The notes: generated by a model from the sequence alone, not told the origin. A stretch of 64,000 nucleotides of DNA from JAPPHA01 sp963662705 (GCA_963662705.2 OY759767.1:3906001-3970000); one strand, 5' to 3'. Shown: positions 25,662 to 35,371, counted from the stretch's first letter. Numbers and translations: made by a program.

Positions 25662-26480
25662 ATGTTCTTCCTGGCGCCCTTCCTGATCTACATGGGAATT
25701 GTTTTCTTCATTCCCGTCGGGCTTATTCTTTTTACCGGTTTCGTTTCCGAGGATACCGGCGAGTTCACATTCGAATACTTCCAGGCTTTTTTCACCCAGG
25801 GCCTCTATCTGCGCGTCCTCTGGACGACCATCGAGGTCTCGTTCATGGGCGCCCTGATCGTCCTGCTGTGCGGATACCCGATCGCCTACTATCTCGCGAA
25901 GCAACCGCCGAAGAAACGAATGTATTTGTCGCTTTTCGTGCTGCTGCCTTTTTACACCAGCATCCTGGTGAAGAGCTTCGCATTTGTCGTCATCCTCGGA
26001 CACAGCGGCGCCGTGAACTGGTTCTTGCGGTTCTTCCTGGGCTCGGAGTTCGCGGTCCAACTGCTCTACAACCGGATCGGCGTGATGTTCGGCATCGTCC
26101 ACGACATGCTGCCGTTCATCGTGTTTCCAATCCTCGTCAACCTCCTGGCGCAGAACCCCGCGCTGCACAGGGCGGCGGAAATCATGGGGGCCAGCCGCAC
26201 CCGTATCTTCTGGCAGATCACCTTCCCGTTGAGCCTGCCGGGAATTTTTGCCGGGCTCCTGCTGGTCGTCGTCCGTGTCATGGGTCAGTTCGTGACCCCG
26301 TCGCTGTTGGGCGGGAGGACCGACATCATGATGGCGAACCTGGTTGACTTCCACGTCAACGATGTCCTGGACTGGAACATGGCTGCCGTGATCTCGATCC
26401 TTCTGGCGGTCATGGCCGGCGTCTTTCTTGTCGCGCTGGCCCGGCTGCGCGGCGCGCAGATCTTCGGAGCGGAGACGTAA
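25662..26480 (+). CDS. ABC permease, PotB-like (system 1)
   Basis: A 272-residue inner-membrane permease with about six hydrophobic segments. The EAA-type cytoplasmic loop that docks the ATPase is EIMGASRTRIFWQITFPLSLPG (seen at about residues 175-196). The N-terminus begins abruptly with MFFLAPFLIYM, lacking the short charged tail usual for PotB. The frame upstream is closed at 25616 without another start codon, and no clear ribosome-binding site precedes the ATG at 25662. It overlaps nothing and is followed two bases later by the second permease. Confidence 0.9.
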   Translation: MFFLAPFLIYMGIVFFIPVGLILFTGFVSEDTGEFTFEYFQAFFTQGLYLRVLWTTIEVSFMGALIVLLCGYPIAYYLAKQPPKKRMYLSLFVLLPFYTSILVKSFAFVVILGHSGAVNWFLRFFLGSEFAVQLLYNRIGVMFGIVHDMLPFIVFPILVNLLAQNPALHRAAEIMGASRTRIFWQITFPLSLPGIFAGLLLVVVRVMGQFVTPSLLGGRTDIMMANLVDFHVNDVLDWNMAAVISILLAVMAGVFLVALARLRGAQIFGAET

Positions 26481-26482
26481 GA

Positions 26483-27355
26483 ATGGCCGACGTCAATCAG
26501 CGCCGGGTCGAGACCCTCGGAGGACAGCCGCCCGCGCGGGCGACCGTCTGGGCGGCGTGGTTCATGTTTTTTTTCCTGATCGCCCCGAGCCTGATCATCA
26601 TCCCGATGTCTTTCGGTGACCTGAACGAGCTCTACTTCCCTCCGCGGAGCCTGTCGCTGTTCCTGTACAGGGAGTACTTTTTCGAATCCGTCTGGATGGA
26701 AACGACCTTCCAGAGTTTCAAGGTCGCCATACTGTCGACGCTGGCCGGAATGTTCCTCGGCGCGACCGCCGCCTATGGTATCGTGCGCGCCACGTTCCGG
26801 GGCAAGAAGATGCTGGGAGCACTCCTGCTGTCGCCCCTCTTCGTGCCAAACATCGTGATCGCACTCGGGCTCTACATCTACTTCGCCAGAATGGGACTCC
26901 AGGGAACGACGTTTTGCCTGGTCCTCGGCCATACCCTGTTCGTCACGCCCTTCGTGATGGTCGTGGTCATGGCGGCGCTCCGTGGCGTCGACCCCAACCT
27001 GGAAGCCGCGGCCAAGACCATGGGTGCGGGACGGATCTATACTTTCCGGCGGGTTACGCTGCCGCTCCTGCGGCCGGCGATGGTGACCGGCGGGTTGTTC
27101 GCATTCCTGATGTCCTTCGACGAACTGGTCATCTCCTTCTTCCTGTCGGGCTTCGGAACGCAGACGCTGCCCGTCAAGATGTACGACAGCATCGTGCTGG
27201 AAATCTCTCCTGTCCTGTCCGCCATATCGGTGCTGCTGACCTTGCTCGCCTTTTTCGTCTGCGTGATCATCACGATTTTCTACAACCCCGACCGCAGGAC
27301 GAGACTGCGCATGGCCAGGGTAGCCGCAACCGATACGGAGCCTCTTGAGAAATGA
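26483..27355 (+). CDS. ABC permease, PotC-like (system 1)
   Basis: A 290-residue permease with an N-terminal cytoplasmic tail of about 20 residues and six predicted membrane segments. The EAA loop is in AAKTMGAGRIYTFRRVTLP. It should pair with the PotB-like protein to form the translocation channel. Its stop overlaps the ATPase start (ATGA). The sequence FLISFDELVI/FLMSFDELVI near the C-terminus is shared with the PotC of system 2, which marks them as paralogues. Confidence 0.92.
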   Translation: MADVNQRRVETLGGQPPARATVWAAWFMFFFLIAPSLIIIPMSFGDLNELYFPPRSLSLFLYREYFFESVWMETTFQSFKVAILSTLAGMFLGATAAYGIVRATFRGKKMLGALLLSPLFVPNIVIALGLYIYFARMGLQGTTFCLVLGHTLFVTPFVMVVVMAALRGVDPNLEAAAKTMGAGRIYTFRRVTLPLLRPAMVTGGLFAFLMSFDELVISFFLSGFGTQTLPVKMYDSIVLEISPVLSAISVLLTLLAFFVCVIITIFYNPDRRTRLRMARVAATDTEPLEK

Positions 27356-28494
27356 CTCGACCGAATGACGCCAATTCCGCGACTCCCATGGTCTGGTTGC
27401 AGGACGTGACCAAGCACTACGGTACCGTTGTCGCGCTTGCCGAAATCGACCTGGAAGTCCGCAGGAGCGAGTTCCTCACCCTGCTCGGTCCCAGCGGATC
27501 GGGGAAGACGACGATCCTCAACCTGATTTCCGGCATGGTCGGACCGACCGCCGGCCGCATCTGGATCGACGGCCAGGACATTACCGAGATGCCGCCCAAC
27601 AAGCGGGGACTGGGCATGGTATTCCAGAACTACGCGCTGATGCCCCACATGACGGTGTTCGAAAACATCGCCTTTCCGCTCAGGGTCCGAAAGCTCCAGT
27701 CGCGCGTGATCAAGACCAAGGTTTCCGAGGTGCTCGAACTGGTGCGCCTTCCCGAAGTCGCCCGGCGGAAGCCGAGCGAGCTGTCGGGCGGCCAGCAGCA
27801 GCGCATCGCCATCGCCCGCTGCCTGGTATACAACCCGGCAATCATCCTCATGGACGAACCGCTTGGCGCATTGGACAAGAAGCTGCGCGAGGAAATGCAG
27901 CTCGAACTCAAGCGCCTCCACGCCAGTCTGGACATTACCGCCCTCTACGTGACACACGACCAGGAAGAAGCGTTGACCATGTCGGACAGGATCGTTCTGC
28001 TGAACGACGGGCGGATCGAGCAGATGGGTACGCCGGACGAACTGTATTTCCACCCGCGTTCGCTGTTTTCCGCGGAATTCCTGGGGGATTCGAACATCCT
28101 CGGCGGTACCGTCGAGGACACCGGGCCGCCGGTGACCATATCGACGGCCGTCGGCCAGTGCCGGTGCACGCGCGACTGCGGCTTTGCCGAGAACGGAACG
28201 CCGGTCAAGGTCATGGTGCGACCGGAAAACGTGTTCATGCTGCCGCCCGGAAACCCGGATGAACATCCCAACAAGCTTCCGGCACGGATGGTTGACACCA
28301 TCACCTTCGGCGGAGTCATCAAGAGCTACCTGCGGCTGGCCGACGGGAGCAGCATGGTGGTCCAGGAACTTACCCGCGCCGGGCAGTCCGTACCGGAAGC
28401 CGGCAGCGAGGTCTGCGTTGCCTGGGGCGCGGAAGACACCATCATCCTTCCGGTCGAAGGCCGCATCGAAACACCCGCGCCGCCGTCCAGATGA
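27352..28494 (+). CDS. ABC transporter ATPase, PotA-like (system 1)
   Basis: A 380-residue ATPase. Walker A is GPSGSGKTT, the signature is LSGGQQQR, Walker B is IILMDEPLGALD, and the H-loop is YVTHDQEEA. A TOBE-like domain follows after about residue 270 (VKVMVRPENVFML). It energises import through the two permeases upstream. It overlaps the PotC-like gene and the following MFS gene by four bases each, so the five genes form one operon. It is the only polyamine-type ATPase in the window and may also serve system 2. Confidence 0.95.
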   Translation: MTRPNDANSATPMVWLQDVTKHYGTVVALAEIDLEVRRSEFLTLLGPSGSGKTTILNLISGMVGPTAGRIWIDGQDITEMPPNKRGLGMVFQNYALMPHMTVFENIAFPLRVRKLQSRVIKTKVSEVLELVRLPEVARRKPSELSGGQQQRIAIARCLVYNPAIILMDEPLGALDKKLREEMQLELKRLHASLDITALYVTHDQEEALTMSDRIVLLNDGRIEQMGTPDELYFHPRSLFSAEFLGDSNILGGTVEDTGPPVTISTAVGQCRCTRDCGFAENGTPVKVMVRPENVFMLPPGNPDEHPNKLPARMVDTITFGGVIKSYLRLADGSSMVVQELTRAGQSVPEAGSEVCVAWGAEDTIILPVEGRIETPAPPSR

Positions 28495-29717
28495 ACCCGG
28501 CCGGTTTCTTCGTCGAACACTGGCGATACATGTGTTTCGGCTGGCTGTTCACGGCACTTTCGACACTGGGAAGCGGTTACTTCATCGGCCTGTTCGGCAG
28601 CAGCATTCGCGGCGAGTTCGGCCTCTCCCACGCCGATCTTGGTCTCATCTTCGCGTTCACGATGCTGGTCAGCGGACCCTTGCTGGTGTGGCTGGGGCGG
28701 ATGATCGACTACGTCGACCTGCGCCTCTACTGCCTGGTATTGTGCCTTGGGTATGCCGCAGGCAGCTTGCTGATCGCTGCGTCACCGGTTGTCACAGTCC
28801 TCGTCGTCGGTCTCCTTTTCGTCCGCCTGATCGGCGACTGGCTGTTCCTGCACACCGCGGTTGTCAGCCTCGCCCGCCACTTCGGCAACCGGCGCGGCGA
28901 AGCCATGGGCATTGGCGGCCTGGGTTACGGTTTGGGCCCGGCCGTGTTCCCGCTCGCCGCAGTGCTGCTCATGGACGCATTCGGTTGGCGGCTCGCCTGG
29001 GTCATACTCGCCGTGACGTTCCCGGTCGCCGTCATGCCGGTTGTCGTCTGGTTGCTCCATGGAAAGGGAGACCGCCACCGGCAGTTTCTCAAGCCGTCCG
29101 CGGCTGATGTCGCGGCAACCGGAAAGGGCTTGCCGCAATGGTCACGCCGCGAGGTCCTCGGAGACATCCGGTTCTACCTGGTCATGCCCGTGGTGATCGC
29201 ACTGCCTTTCGTCCTGTCCGGCTTTGTCTTCCACCACGTCCACCTGGTTGAAACCAAGGGCTGGAGCCTCGCGTGGTTTTCCAGCGGATTCATCATCTAT
29301 GCCATCGGCAAGGTGGTCATGGCTCTGGTCTTCGGGCGAATGGTGGACCGCCACGGTTCCTTGCGGTTGCTGCCGTATTACCCGTTGCCGCTTGTCGCCG
29401 GGCTGCTGGCGTTGGCGATGTCCGATCATCCCTGGGTGGTCCCCGTCTACCTGGGTGGTGCAGGGGTTTCGACGGGGATGTGGATCATTGCCATGGGTGC
29501 CCTCTGGGCGGAGATGTACGGCGTGATGCATCTGGGCGGAATCCGTGCCATGGCCCAGGCGCTGATGCTTGCCATGTCTGCACTGGCGGTGTTTTCCGTC
29601 GGCGGGCTCCTCGACTGGGGCGTTTCCATGGAAACGATCGCCTGGATTTCGATCGGCTACATTGCGTTCTCCATTGCGCTGCTGTCACGTTGCGACCGGT
29701 TACCGTCGACGGTCTGA
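28491..29717 (+). CDS. MFS transporter
   Basis: A 408-residue major facilitator with about 12 hydrophobic segments. The loop between segments 2 and 3 reads GRMIDYVDLRLY, a variant of the MFS motif A, and a second copy, GRMVDRHGSLRL, follows in the C-terminal half. ATGA overlap with the ATPase gene places it in the transporter operon. It may export a product or import a related compound; the substrate is unknown. The gene converges with lyase copy 2, with six bases between the stops. Confidence 0.85.
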   Translation: MNPAGFFVEHWRYMCFGWLFTALSTLGSGYFIGLFGSSIRGEFGLSHADLGLIFAFTMLVSGPLLVWLGRMIDYVDLRLYCLVLCLGYAAGSLLIAASPVVTVLVVGLLFVRLIGDWLFLHTAVVSLARHFGNRRGEAMGIGGLGYGLGPAVFPLAAVLLMDAFGWRLAWVILAVTFPVAVMPVVVWLLHGKGDRHRQFLKPSAADVAATGKGLPQWSRREVLGDIRFYLVMPVVIALPFVLSGFVFHHVHLVETKGWSLAWFSSGFIIYAIGKVVMALVFGRMVDRHGSLRLLPYYPLPLVAGLLALAMSDHPWVVPVYLGGAGVSTGMWIIAMGALWAEMYGVMHLGGIRAMAQALMLAMSALAVFSVGGLLDWGVSMETIAWISIGYIAFSIALLSRCDRLPSTV

Positions 29718-29723
29718 GCACGT

Positions 29724-31232
29724 TCAGCAGATCCGGTCCATAGCCGTTTCCAGTTTGCCCTGGGCATCCGCGATTGCGCGCTGCTGCCGGGCGATCCAAC
29801 GCCGTTCACGCCCCAGTCGTCTCCGGGCGCTGCCGAGCAGGCGCCTGATCTCGGCCTCGTTTGGGCTGCCGACGGTGACGCGGGTCCGGATGAACTCCTC
29901 CGCGTCCAGCGCCAGGCGGATGCTGCCTGTATCGAGACCCAGGGTTCGGCCAATGGTCTCGAGAGCGGCCTCGTCCAGAAGGTTTGCCGTCACCTCGTCC
30001 GGACGAATTCGACGTTCGATGGCAAGGCGCACCATCCGGGCAACGGCGTGGTGGGTCTGGCGATAGGAAAGCCCGGTCGCGTGAACGATTTCATCGGCGA
30101 GGTTGCTGGACGTCGACCAATTGCTGGAGGCGAGGTCACGCATGCGATCCTTGTGCACGATGAGCGTATCGACGACGCCGGCAAGATAATCCAGCATGTT
30201 CTCGGTGACCTCGAGCCCGTCGTCGACCTGGAGAACGCGCCGGGGCGCGTGATCTCCCGATCCCTCGGTCCGGAAGGAGGACAGAGCTGATGCCATCCAG
30301 GTGGTCGAGATTCCAGCCTCCTTCTTGATGGTTTCCAGGGCATAGGGGTTCTTCTTCTGCGGGAAAATGCTGCTGGATCCGCAGTAGGAATCCGCCGTCT
30401 CCACGAAGCCGAACTCGAAACCGGACCACAGGTGGAAATCCGAGGCGAGATCGTTGACGCTCGACATGATGAAGGAAAGAACCGCCATGATCTCGACCGC
30501 ATAGTATTCTTCCAGTGCCAGGCGCGCATTGTCCACGAGGCCCGAAAAGGCGAGGAGTTCCGTCGTCCTGTCACGGTTGAGCGGCCAGGACGTCCCCGAG
30601 AGACCGACCGTGCCGAGGGGATTGAGGTTGGTCCGTTCGTAGGCCGCGACAAGCCGGTCGAAGTGTTCCGAAAAGGCATGGAAGACACCGAGCAGGTAGT
30701 GACCGAAAACCCACGGCTGCGCATGCTGCATGTGGGTATAACCCGGCATGATCGTTGCCGTGTTTCCCGAGGCCAGCCCGCACACTGCGGCCTGCAGGCC
30801 GACGAGCCGGTCGGCGACTTCGAGCAGGCGATCCCTGGCGTACAGGCGTTCGACCGTCGCGCCCTGGTCGATGCGGCTCCGTCCCGTATGCATGCGGCCG
30901 CCGACGTCCTCTCCCAGTTCATCGAAGAGGAAATCCTCGACCTGCAGCAGAAAACTGCCCTTGGCGGGTTCGGTTCGAAAGCTCCCGGCCCCGAGATCCG
31001 AAAGAACACGCAGCCGCTTCAGGATCCTTTCGCCGTCTTCCCGGGAGAGGATGCCCTCTTCGACGAGCATCACAGTGTGAGTCATGTCGACCCTCAGGAA
31101 CTGGGTGAACCTTTGCTTCTCCCGCAAGAGTCTCGGCGCGTGCGTATACCGGATGAGCTGCGACGACGGCGGCGCCTTGAGGCGGGCTTCCGTCAACAGC
31201 GTGCCCTCGTGTGCGGTGTTTTCCTGGCTCAT
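29724..31232 (-). CDS. Argininosuccinate-lyase-family C-N lyase (copy 2, divergent)
   Basis: A 502-residue lyase of the same superfamily as the gene at 20.3-21.8 kb. The catalytic His167 in MPGYTHMQHAQP is kept, as is the loop GSSSIFPQKKNP (residues 285-296). Two otherwise conserved positions have changed: RSRND is RSRID (Ile121) and the Met of GSSxMPxK is Phe290. These sit around the active site, so the substrate probably differs from argininosuccinate. The ATG at 31232 follows GAAAGGA. It is divergent from the GroEL-like gene 148 bases away. Confidence 0.83.
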   Translation of the reverse strand: MSQENTAHEGTLLTEARLKAPPSSQLIRYTHAPRLLREKQRFTQFLRVDMTHTVMLVEEGILSREDGERILKRLRVLSDLGAGSFRTEPAKGSFLLQVEDFLFDELGEDVGGRMHTGRSRIDQGATVERLYARDRLLEVADRLVGLQAAVCGLASGNTATIMPGYTHMQHAQPWVFGHYLLGVFHAFSEHFDRLVAAYERTNLNPLGTVGLSGTSWPLNRDRTTELLAFSGLVDNARLALEEYYAVEIMAVLSFIMSSVNDLASDFHLWSGFEFGFVETADSYCGSSSIFPQKKNPYALETIKKEAGISTTWMASALSSFRTEGSGDHAPRRVLQVDDGLEVTENMLDYLAGVVDTLIVHKDRMRDLASSNWSTSSNLADEIVHATGLSYRQTHHAVARMVRLAIERRIRPDEVTANLLDEAALETIGRTLGLDTGSIRLALDAEEFIRTRVTVGSPNEAEIRRLLGSARRRLGRERRWIARQQRAIADAQGKLETAMDRIC

Positions 31233-31380
31233 TACAGCGTTCCTTTCAATCATGCCGCAGCAAGACACATACTAACATAGTCCACCGGTCCCGATCACGG
31301 GAAACCCGCGATGACCGGGACAATTGTCAACGTTGGCAGGAAATGCCAGTCTGCGCCGCATTCTACCGGGCGGGGGGGGC

Positions 31381-33015
31381 ATGTCTGCAAGCAGGATCGT
31401 CTTCGGTGGGCGCGCTCGCCACAGGCTGTTGCGTGGAATCGACATCGCCGGCCGCGCCGTCGGCGTCACCTTCGGACCCCTCGGCCGCAACGTACTGCTC
31501 GACAGGGACTACGGCGGACGGATCAGCAAGGATGGGGTCGCCGTTGCCAGGATGATGGAATTTGACGACCCGTTCGTCAACATCGGTGCCGCGTTGCTGC
31601 GCGGCGCGGCGGTCAAGGTCAGCGACGAAGTGGGCGACGGCACGACAACGACGGCCGTTCTTTGCAACGCCATGGTTCGGGACGGCATCGTGGGTGTGGC
31701 CGCCGGTCTCAATCCCATGGACCTTCGCCGCGGGATCGACATCGCCGTCTCCAGGGTCGTCGAAATGCTTGACGCGCGCGCGAAAAGGATCGGGACGCGC
31801 GGCGAGATCGAGAGCGTTGCCCGCATTGCCGCCAACGGGGACGTGGAGATCGCGCGGATTGTTGCGGAGGCGTTGGAATCCGCCGGTTCCGAAGGCGCGA
31901 TCACCGTGGAGGCAGGCCACAGCCTGGAAACAACGATGACCGTGGCCCAGGGCTTCGAATTCAAGCAGGGTTATGTGTCGCATCACTTCATGACCGACAG
32001 GACGACCGGCATCTGCGAACTGGAAGACCCGTTGATCCTGGTCAGCCAGGACAAGCTCTCGGAGTTCCAGCCGCTCTTGCAGCTGTTCGACGACGTCTAC
32101 GAAAACGGGCGTCCATTTCTCGTGATCGCCGAAAGCATCGAGGGCGAAGTCCTGAGCATGCTCGTCGTCAACAAGGAGAACGGCGCCCTGCAGGCTGCGG
32201 CCGTCAAGGGCCCGGCTTTCGGAGAACGGCGAAAGGCCTTGCTCGGGGACATCGCCGCGGTGACAGGGGCGACGGTCCTTTCAGAAGAGCTGGGCCTGGC
32301 GCCTGCGAATGCCGGCATGGAGCACCTCGGGCGGGCGCGGCGCGTATCCGTGACCGCAGGCAAGACGTGCATCGTCGATGGCGCCGGCCATTCCCGGGAG
32401 ATCCGCGACCGCTGCACGGCCATACGGGAGCAAGCCAGGCAGACTGTGTCCAACGATGACCGCGAGTGGCTGTCAGAGCGTCTCGCGAGACTGTCTGGCG
32501 GGGTGGCGGTCATCCGTGTCGGAGGCGGCTCGGAAGACGAGGTCAAGGAACGCCGCGACCGGTTCGACAACGCCCTGCGCTCCTCACGAGCGACGATGGA
32601 GGAAGGATATCTTCCCGGTGGCGGTACCGCTCTCCTCCAGGCAGCAAGGGATCTGGACGGGATCGACCCCGCGAACATCGATCAGAAGGCGGGAATCGAC
32701 ATCGTCGGGAGAGCCCTTCGCGAACCGGCGCGACGTATCGCCGAAAATGCCGGTCACGAGGGTTCGACGGTCGTGGCACGCCTGTCCGCCCGGTCAGACG
32801 AAAAAACCGGTTTCGACGCCAGGAACGGGCACGAGGTCGACATGGTGGATGCGGGAATCATCGATGCTGCAAAGGTCGTCCGCACCGCCTTGCAGACTGC
32901 GGCTTCCCTGGCGGGCCTGGCGATCACGACGGAGGCCCTGGTTTACCGTGGTCCGCTGCAGGTGCCCAGCTCCCCGATCGACGACGAACTCAGGTACATG
33001 AGCGACGCGTTCTGA
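31381..33015 (+). CDS. Divergent GroEL paralogue lacking the ATPase aspartate
   Basis: A 544-residue chaperonin recognisable along its full length. GPLGRNVLLD, ISKDGVAVAR (Asp51, equal to GroEL Asp52) and the phosphate loop GDGTTTTAV (Asp86, equal to Asp87) are kept. The hydrolytic Asp398, in RVEDALHATRAAVEEG of E. coli, is replaced by Asn397 (RFDNALRSSRATMEEG). The C-terminal GGM tail is absent and the apical GYLSPYF is GYVSHHF. No groES is next to it. It would probably bind ATP but hydrolyse it poorly, perhaps acting as a dedicated or regulatory chaperonin. The ATG at 31381 was chosen because a G-rich stretch precedes it and homology starts there. Confidence 0.92.
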   Translation: MSASRIVFGGRARHRLLRGIDIAGRAVGVTFGPLGRNVLLDRDYGGRISKDGVAVARMMEFDDPFVNIGAALLRGAAVKVSDEVGDGTTTTAVLCNAMVRDGIVGVAAGLNPMDLRRGIDIAVSRVVEMLDARAKRIGTRGEIESVARIAANGDVEIARIVAEALESAGSEGAITVEAGHSLETTMTVAQGFEFKQGYVSHHFMTDRTTGICELEDPLILVSQDKLSEFQPLLQLFDDVYENGRPFLVIAESIEGEVLSMLVVNKENGALQAAAVKGPAFGERRKALLGDIAAVTGATVLSEELGLAPANAGMEHLGRARRVSVTAGKTCIVDGAGHSREIRDRCTAIREQARQTVSNDDREWLSERLARLSGGVAVIRVGGGSEDEVKERRDRFDNALRSSRATMEEGYLPGGGTALLQAARDLDGIDPANIDQKAGIDIVGRALREPARRIAENAGHEGSTVVARLSARSDEKTGFDARNGHEVDMVDAGIIDAAKVVRTALQTAASLAGLAITTEALVYRGPLQVPSSPIDDELRYMSDAF

Positions 33016-33376
33016 ATTGCGCGCCGGTCGGGACGTTCCCCGAAGCAATCGTGCATGCCGCGTCATCGGGGCATGAACGGGGAGAACAGGGATTCCCGGG
33101 AATTCGGCCGATGTGCGTTGTCACGGCCGCGGAATTCATCCGGGCGACGTCCATGGGCTCAGTGGGTCGCAGGCCCCTTCGAATGGTTCGCAGCCGGCAT
33201 CGCCACCAACCGGGAATCGCAGTCGCGCTTGCCCTGGCAGGGCATCGGGCTTCTGCAACCGACCCCCGACGCCTGGCGTGCCTCGATTCTCGAGAGCGAC
33301 GTGATCGTCATGAACGAGACCGCAGGCCGCCCGACAAGACCATCATGGGCCGGACCAGGCGGGGGCGGACTTCCTC
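33016..33376. other. Intergenic region between the GroEL-like gene and the enolase-superfamily gene
   Basis: This 361-base stretch separates convergent genes. A weak hairpin (CATGCC at 33054-33059 with GGCATG at 33070-33075) has no T-tract. Several frames are open but none is recognisable. Confidence 0.4.
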
Positions 33377-34495
33377 TTACCGCCAAGGCCCCGTGGCAAA
33401 GCGTTCCACCGCATGCCGATTGAACGTCAACCCGAGACCGGGCCGGTCCGGAAGCGTGATGCAACCGTCCACGATCACGGGGCGGTTTTCATATAGCTCG
33501 TCCCAAAAGGCGTCGCGGCGGACGTCGGGATAACATTCGACGAACGTCGGATTGGATATTCCGGCCATGAGATGCATGGCGATGTGAGGTTCGGCGACGT
33601 GCCCCATGGTGACATCGGCGAGCGCAGCAGCACCTGCGATCTTGAGCCACGCCGTGATTCCACCCCCCCGATTGGCGGTGACGTTCAAGACGTCCACCGA
33701 CTCCCCGGCCAGCAATTCGTAGCAGCCAAAGACCGAAAGCTCGGATTGGCCGGCACAAACCGGCACCCCCGACTTCTGGCGCACTTCGCGCAAACCCCGG
33801 GAGACGTTGCGCCAGTGGACGGGTTCCTCCAACCAACAGGGGCTGCAGTCCCTGATCTGCATGGCGAACCGGACAGCTTCGGCGGTGACCCAGGCAAGGT
33901 TCGAATCGACAACGATGGCGAAGTCGTCTCCGGCCGCGTCGCGGGCGACACGCACCCTTTCGGCGTCTTCTTGAATGTCGAGCCTTCCGACCTTGAACTT
34001 GATGCCGGCGAGGCCGATATCCTTGTAGAACGCGATCTCGTCGCGAATACCCTTCTCGTCAAGGCAGGTTTCGTAGTACCCCCCGATGCCAATGATCGGC
34101 ACACGGTCGGTTCGGCCACCGATCAGCTTGTAGACTGGCAGCCCACAGATTTTGCCCTTGAGGTCCCACAGGGCGACGTCGACGGTTGAAATTGCCTTTA
34201 TGACGGCATCGGGTTCGGGGGCCTTCGTGGCATGGACGATCATCTTCCCCCAGTGCTCTTCGATCATCAGCGGGTCGCGGCCGACCAGGATTTCCCGGAA
34301 CGGACCGTGGATGAGTTCGAAGAACCGGGCGCTGTAGGAATTCTCGTTTCCGACGCAGACTTCGGCGGTCACACCATCGTCAGTGGAAATCCTGCAAAGG
34401 ACCGATGACCGCTTGGTGAGTTGGTAGGTGCCACCGCTGAATGTGAGCGGAAAGCCGGATTCGATCTGGCGGGTTTCGATATTGGTAACGCGCAC
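33377..34495 (-). CDS. Mandelate racemase/muconate lactonizing enzyme family (enolase superfamily)
   Basis: A 372-residue enolase-superfamily protein. The capping domain comes first, then the barrel with KFKVG (acid/base lysine region), metal ligands in VVDSN, LEEP and AGQSE, and GHVAEPHIAMH near the end. These enzymes abstract the proton alpha to a carboxylate and then racemise, dehydrate or lactonise. The GTG start follows GGAGAGGAGA. It lies just after a polyamine-type permease pair on the same strand, and may act on the imported ligand or a product of it. Specificity cannot be read from sequence. Confidence 0.88.
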   Translation of the reverse strand: MRVTNIETRQIESGFPLTFSGGTYQLTKRSSVLCRISTDDGVTAEVCVGNENSYSARFFELIHGPFREILVGRDPLMIEEHWGKMIVHATKAPEPDAVIKAISTVDVALWDLKGKICGLPVYKLIGGRTDRVPIIGIGGYYETCLDEKGIRDEIAFYKDIGLAGIKFKVGRLDIQEDAERVRVARDAAGDDFAIVVDSNLAWVTAEAVRFAMQIRDCSPCWLEEPVHWRNVSRGLREVRQKSGVPVCAGQSELSVFGCYELLAGESVDVLNVTANRGGGITAWLKIAGAAALADVTMGHVAEPHIAMHLMAGISNPTFVECYPDVRRDAFWDELYENRPVIVDGCITLPDRPGLGLTFNRHAVERFATGPWR

Positions 34496-34531
34496 GATCT
34501 TCTCCTCTCCACGGCGCCGGGATCCGCAAAA

Positions 34532-35371
34532 TTACCCCTGGGTCGTTTCCGGCGCGTCTTCCTTTTGAACCAGTATACCTGCCACACAGATCACAAAGGC
34601 AAGAAACGTCAGTAAAGTCGAAACCGCTGCCAGTACCGGCGAGACCTCCCATTGGATGCTGCTGTACATCTTCACGGGAAGTGTCTGGGTGTGGATGGTC
34701 GTAAGAAACCAGGCGATGACAACTTCATCGAAGGAAATCAGGAAGGCGAACAACGCGCTCGCGATCAGCGCCGGCTTCAAGAGTGGCAGGGTGACCTTTA
34801 TGAGGGTATGGACGCGGCCTGCCCCCATGACGCGGGCCGCCGCCTCCAGGTTGGGATCAACGTGGCGCAATGCCGCCATGCACAGGACGATAACGAACGG
34901 CGTTCCGTGCAGCGTGTGACCCACCACGATACTGAACGTGGTACCGGACAGGCCCAATGTGGCAAAATACATGTAGAGCCCGAGCGCGATCACGATCACG
35001 GGTACGAACATCGGGGTCAGAAGGAATAGCGTGACAAGCCGCTTGCCGGGGAATGTTCCCCGCACGAGTCCGTAGGCCGCTGTGACCCCGAAGAAAAGGC
35101 ATGTCAACGTGGACAGCACGGCAACGACAAGGCTTTGCCGGGTCGTCTTCATCCAGGCATCGTCGAAAAAGTACTTCTCGTAAAGATAGGTCGACAACCC
35201 TTGGGGCGGGAAGACGAACTCGTCCGAGTTACCGAAGGACATCGGGATCACGACCAAGCTGGGCAGGATGAGGAACAGGAAGACGGCCCAGGCCGCGATC
35301 GTATTGGCCTTTGACGAATGCCAACCGATTCGCTCGACGGTTGCGGCGGATTCGCCCCCCTTGCCGGTCAT
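34532..35371 (-). CDS. ABC permease, PotC-like (system 2)
   Basis: A 279-residue permease with an EAA loop in AARVMGAGRVHTLIKVTLP and six predicted membrane segments. FLISFDEVVIAWFLT near the C-terminus is shared with the system 1 PotC. The ATG at 35371 overlaps the PotB-like stop (ATGA). With the PotB-like protein it forms the channel. Unlike system 1, no ATPase gene accompanies it; the downstream neighbour is the enolase-superfamily gene. Confidence 0.92.
   Translation of the reverse strand: MTGKGGESAATVERIGWHSSKANTIAAWAVFLFLILPSLVVIPMSFGNSDEFVFPPQGLSTYLYEKYFFDDAWMKTTRQSLVVAVLSTLTCLFFGVTAAYGLVRGTFPGKRLVTLFLLTPMFVPVIVIALGLYMYFATLGLSGTTFSIVVGHTLHGTPFVIVLCMAALRHVDPNLEAAARVMGAGRVHTLIKVTLPLLKPALIASALFAFLISFDEVVIAWFLTTIHTQTLPVKMYSSIQWEVSPVLAAVSTLLTFLAFVICVAGILVQKEDAPETTQG

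Noticed and set aside
33055..33423. Open plus-strand frame with protein-like stretches (WVAGPFEWFAAGIATN)
   Set aside because: There is no recognised family, no ribosome-binding site and a proline/arginine-rich tail, and it overlaps the end of the enolase-superfamily gene.
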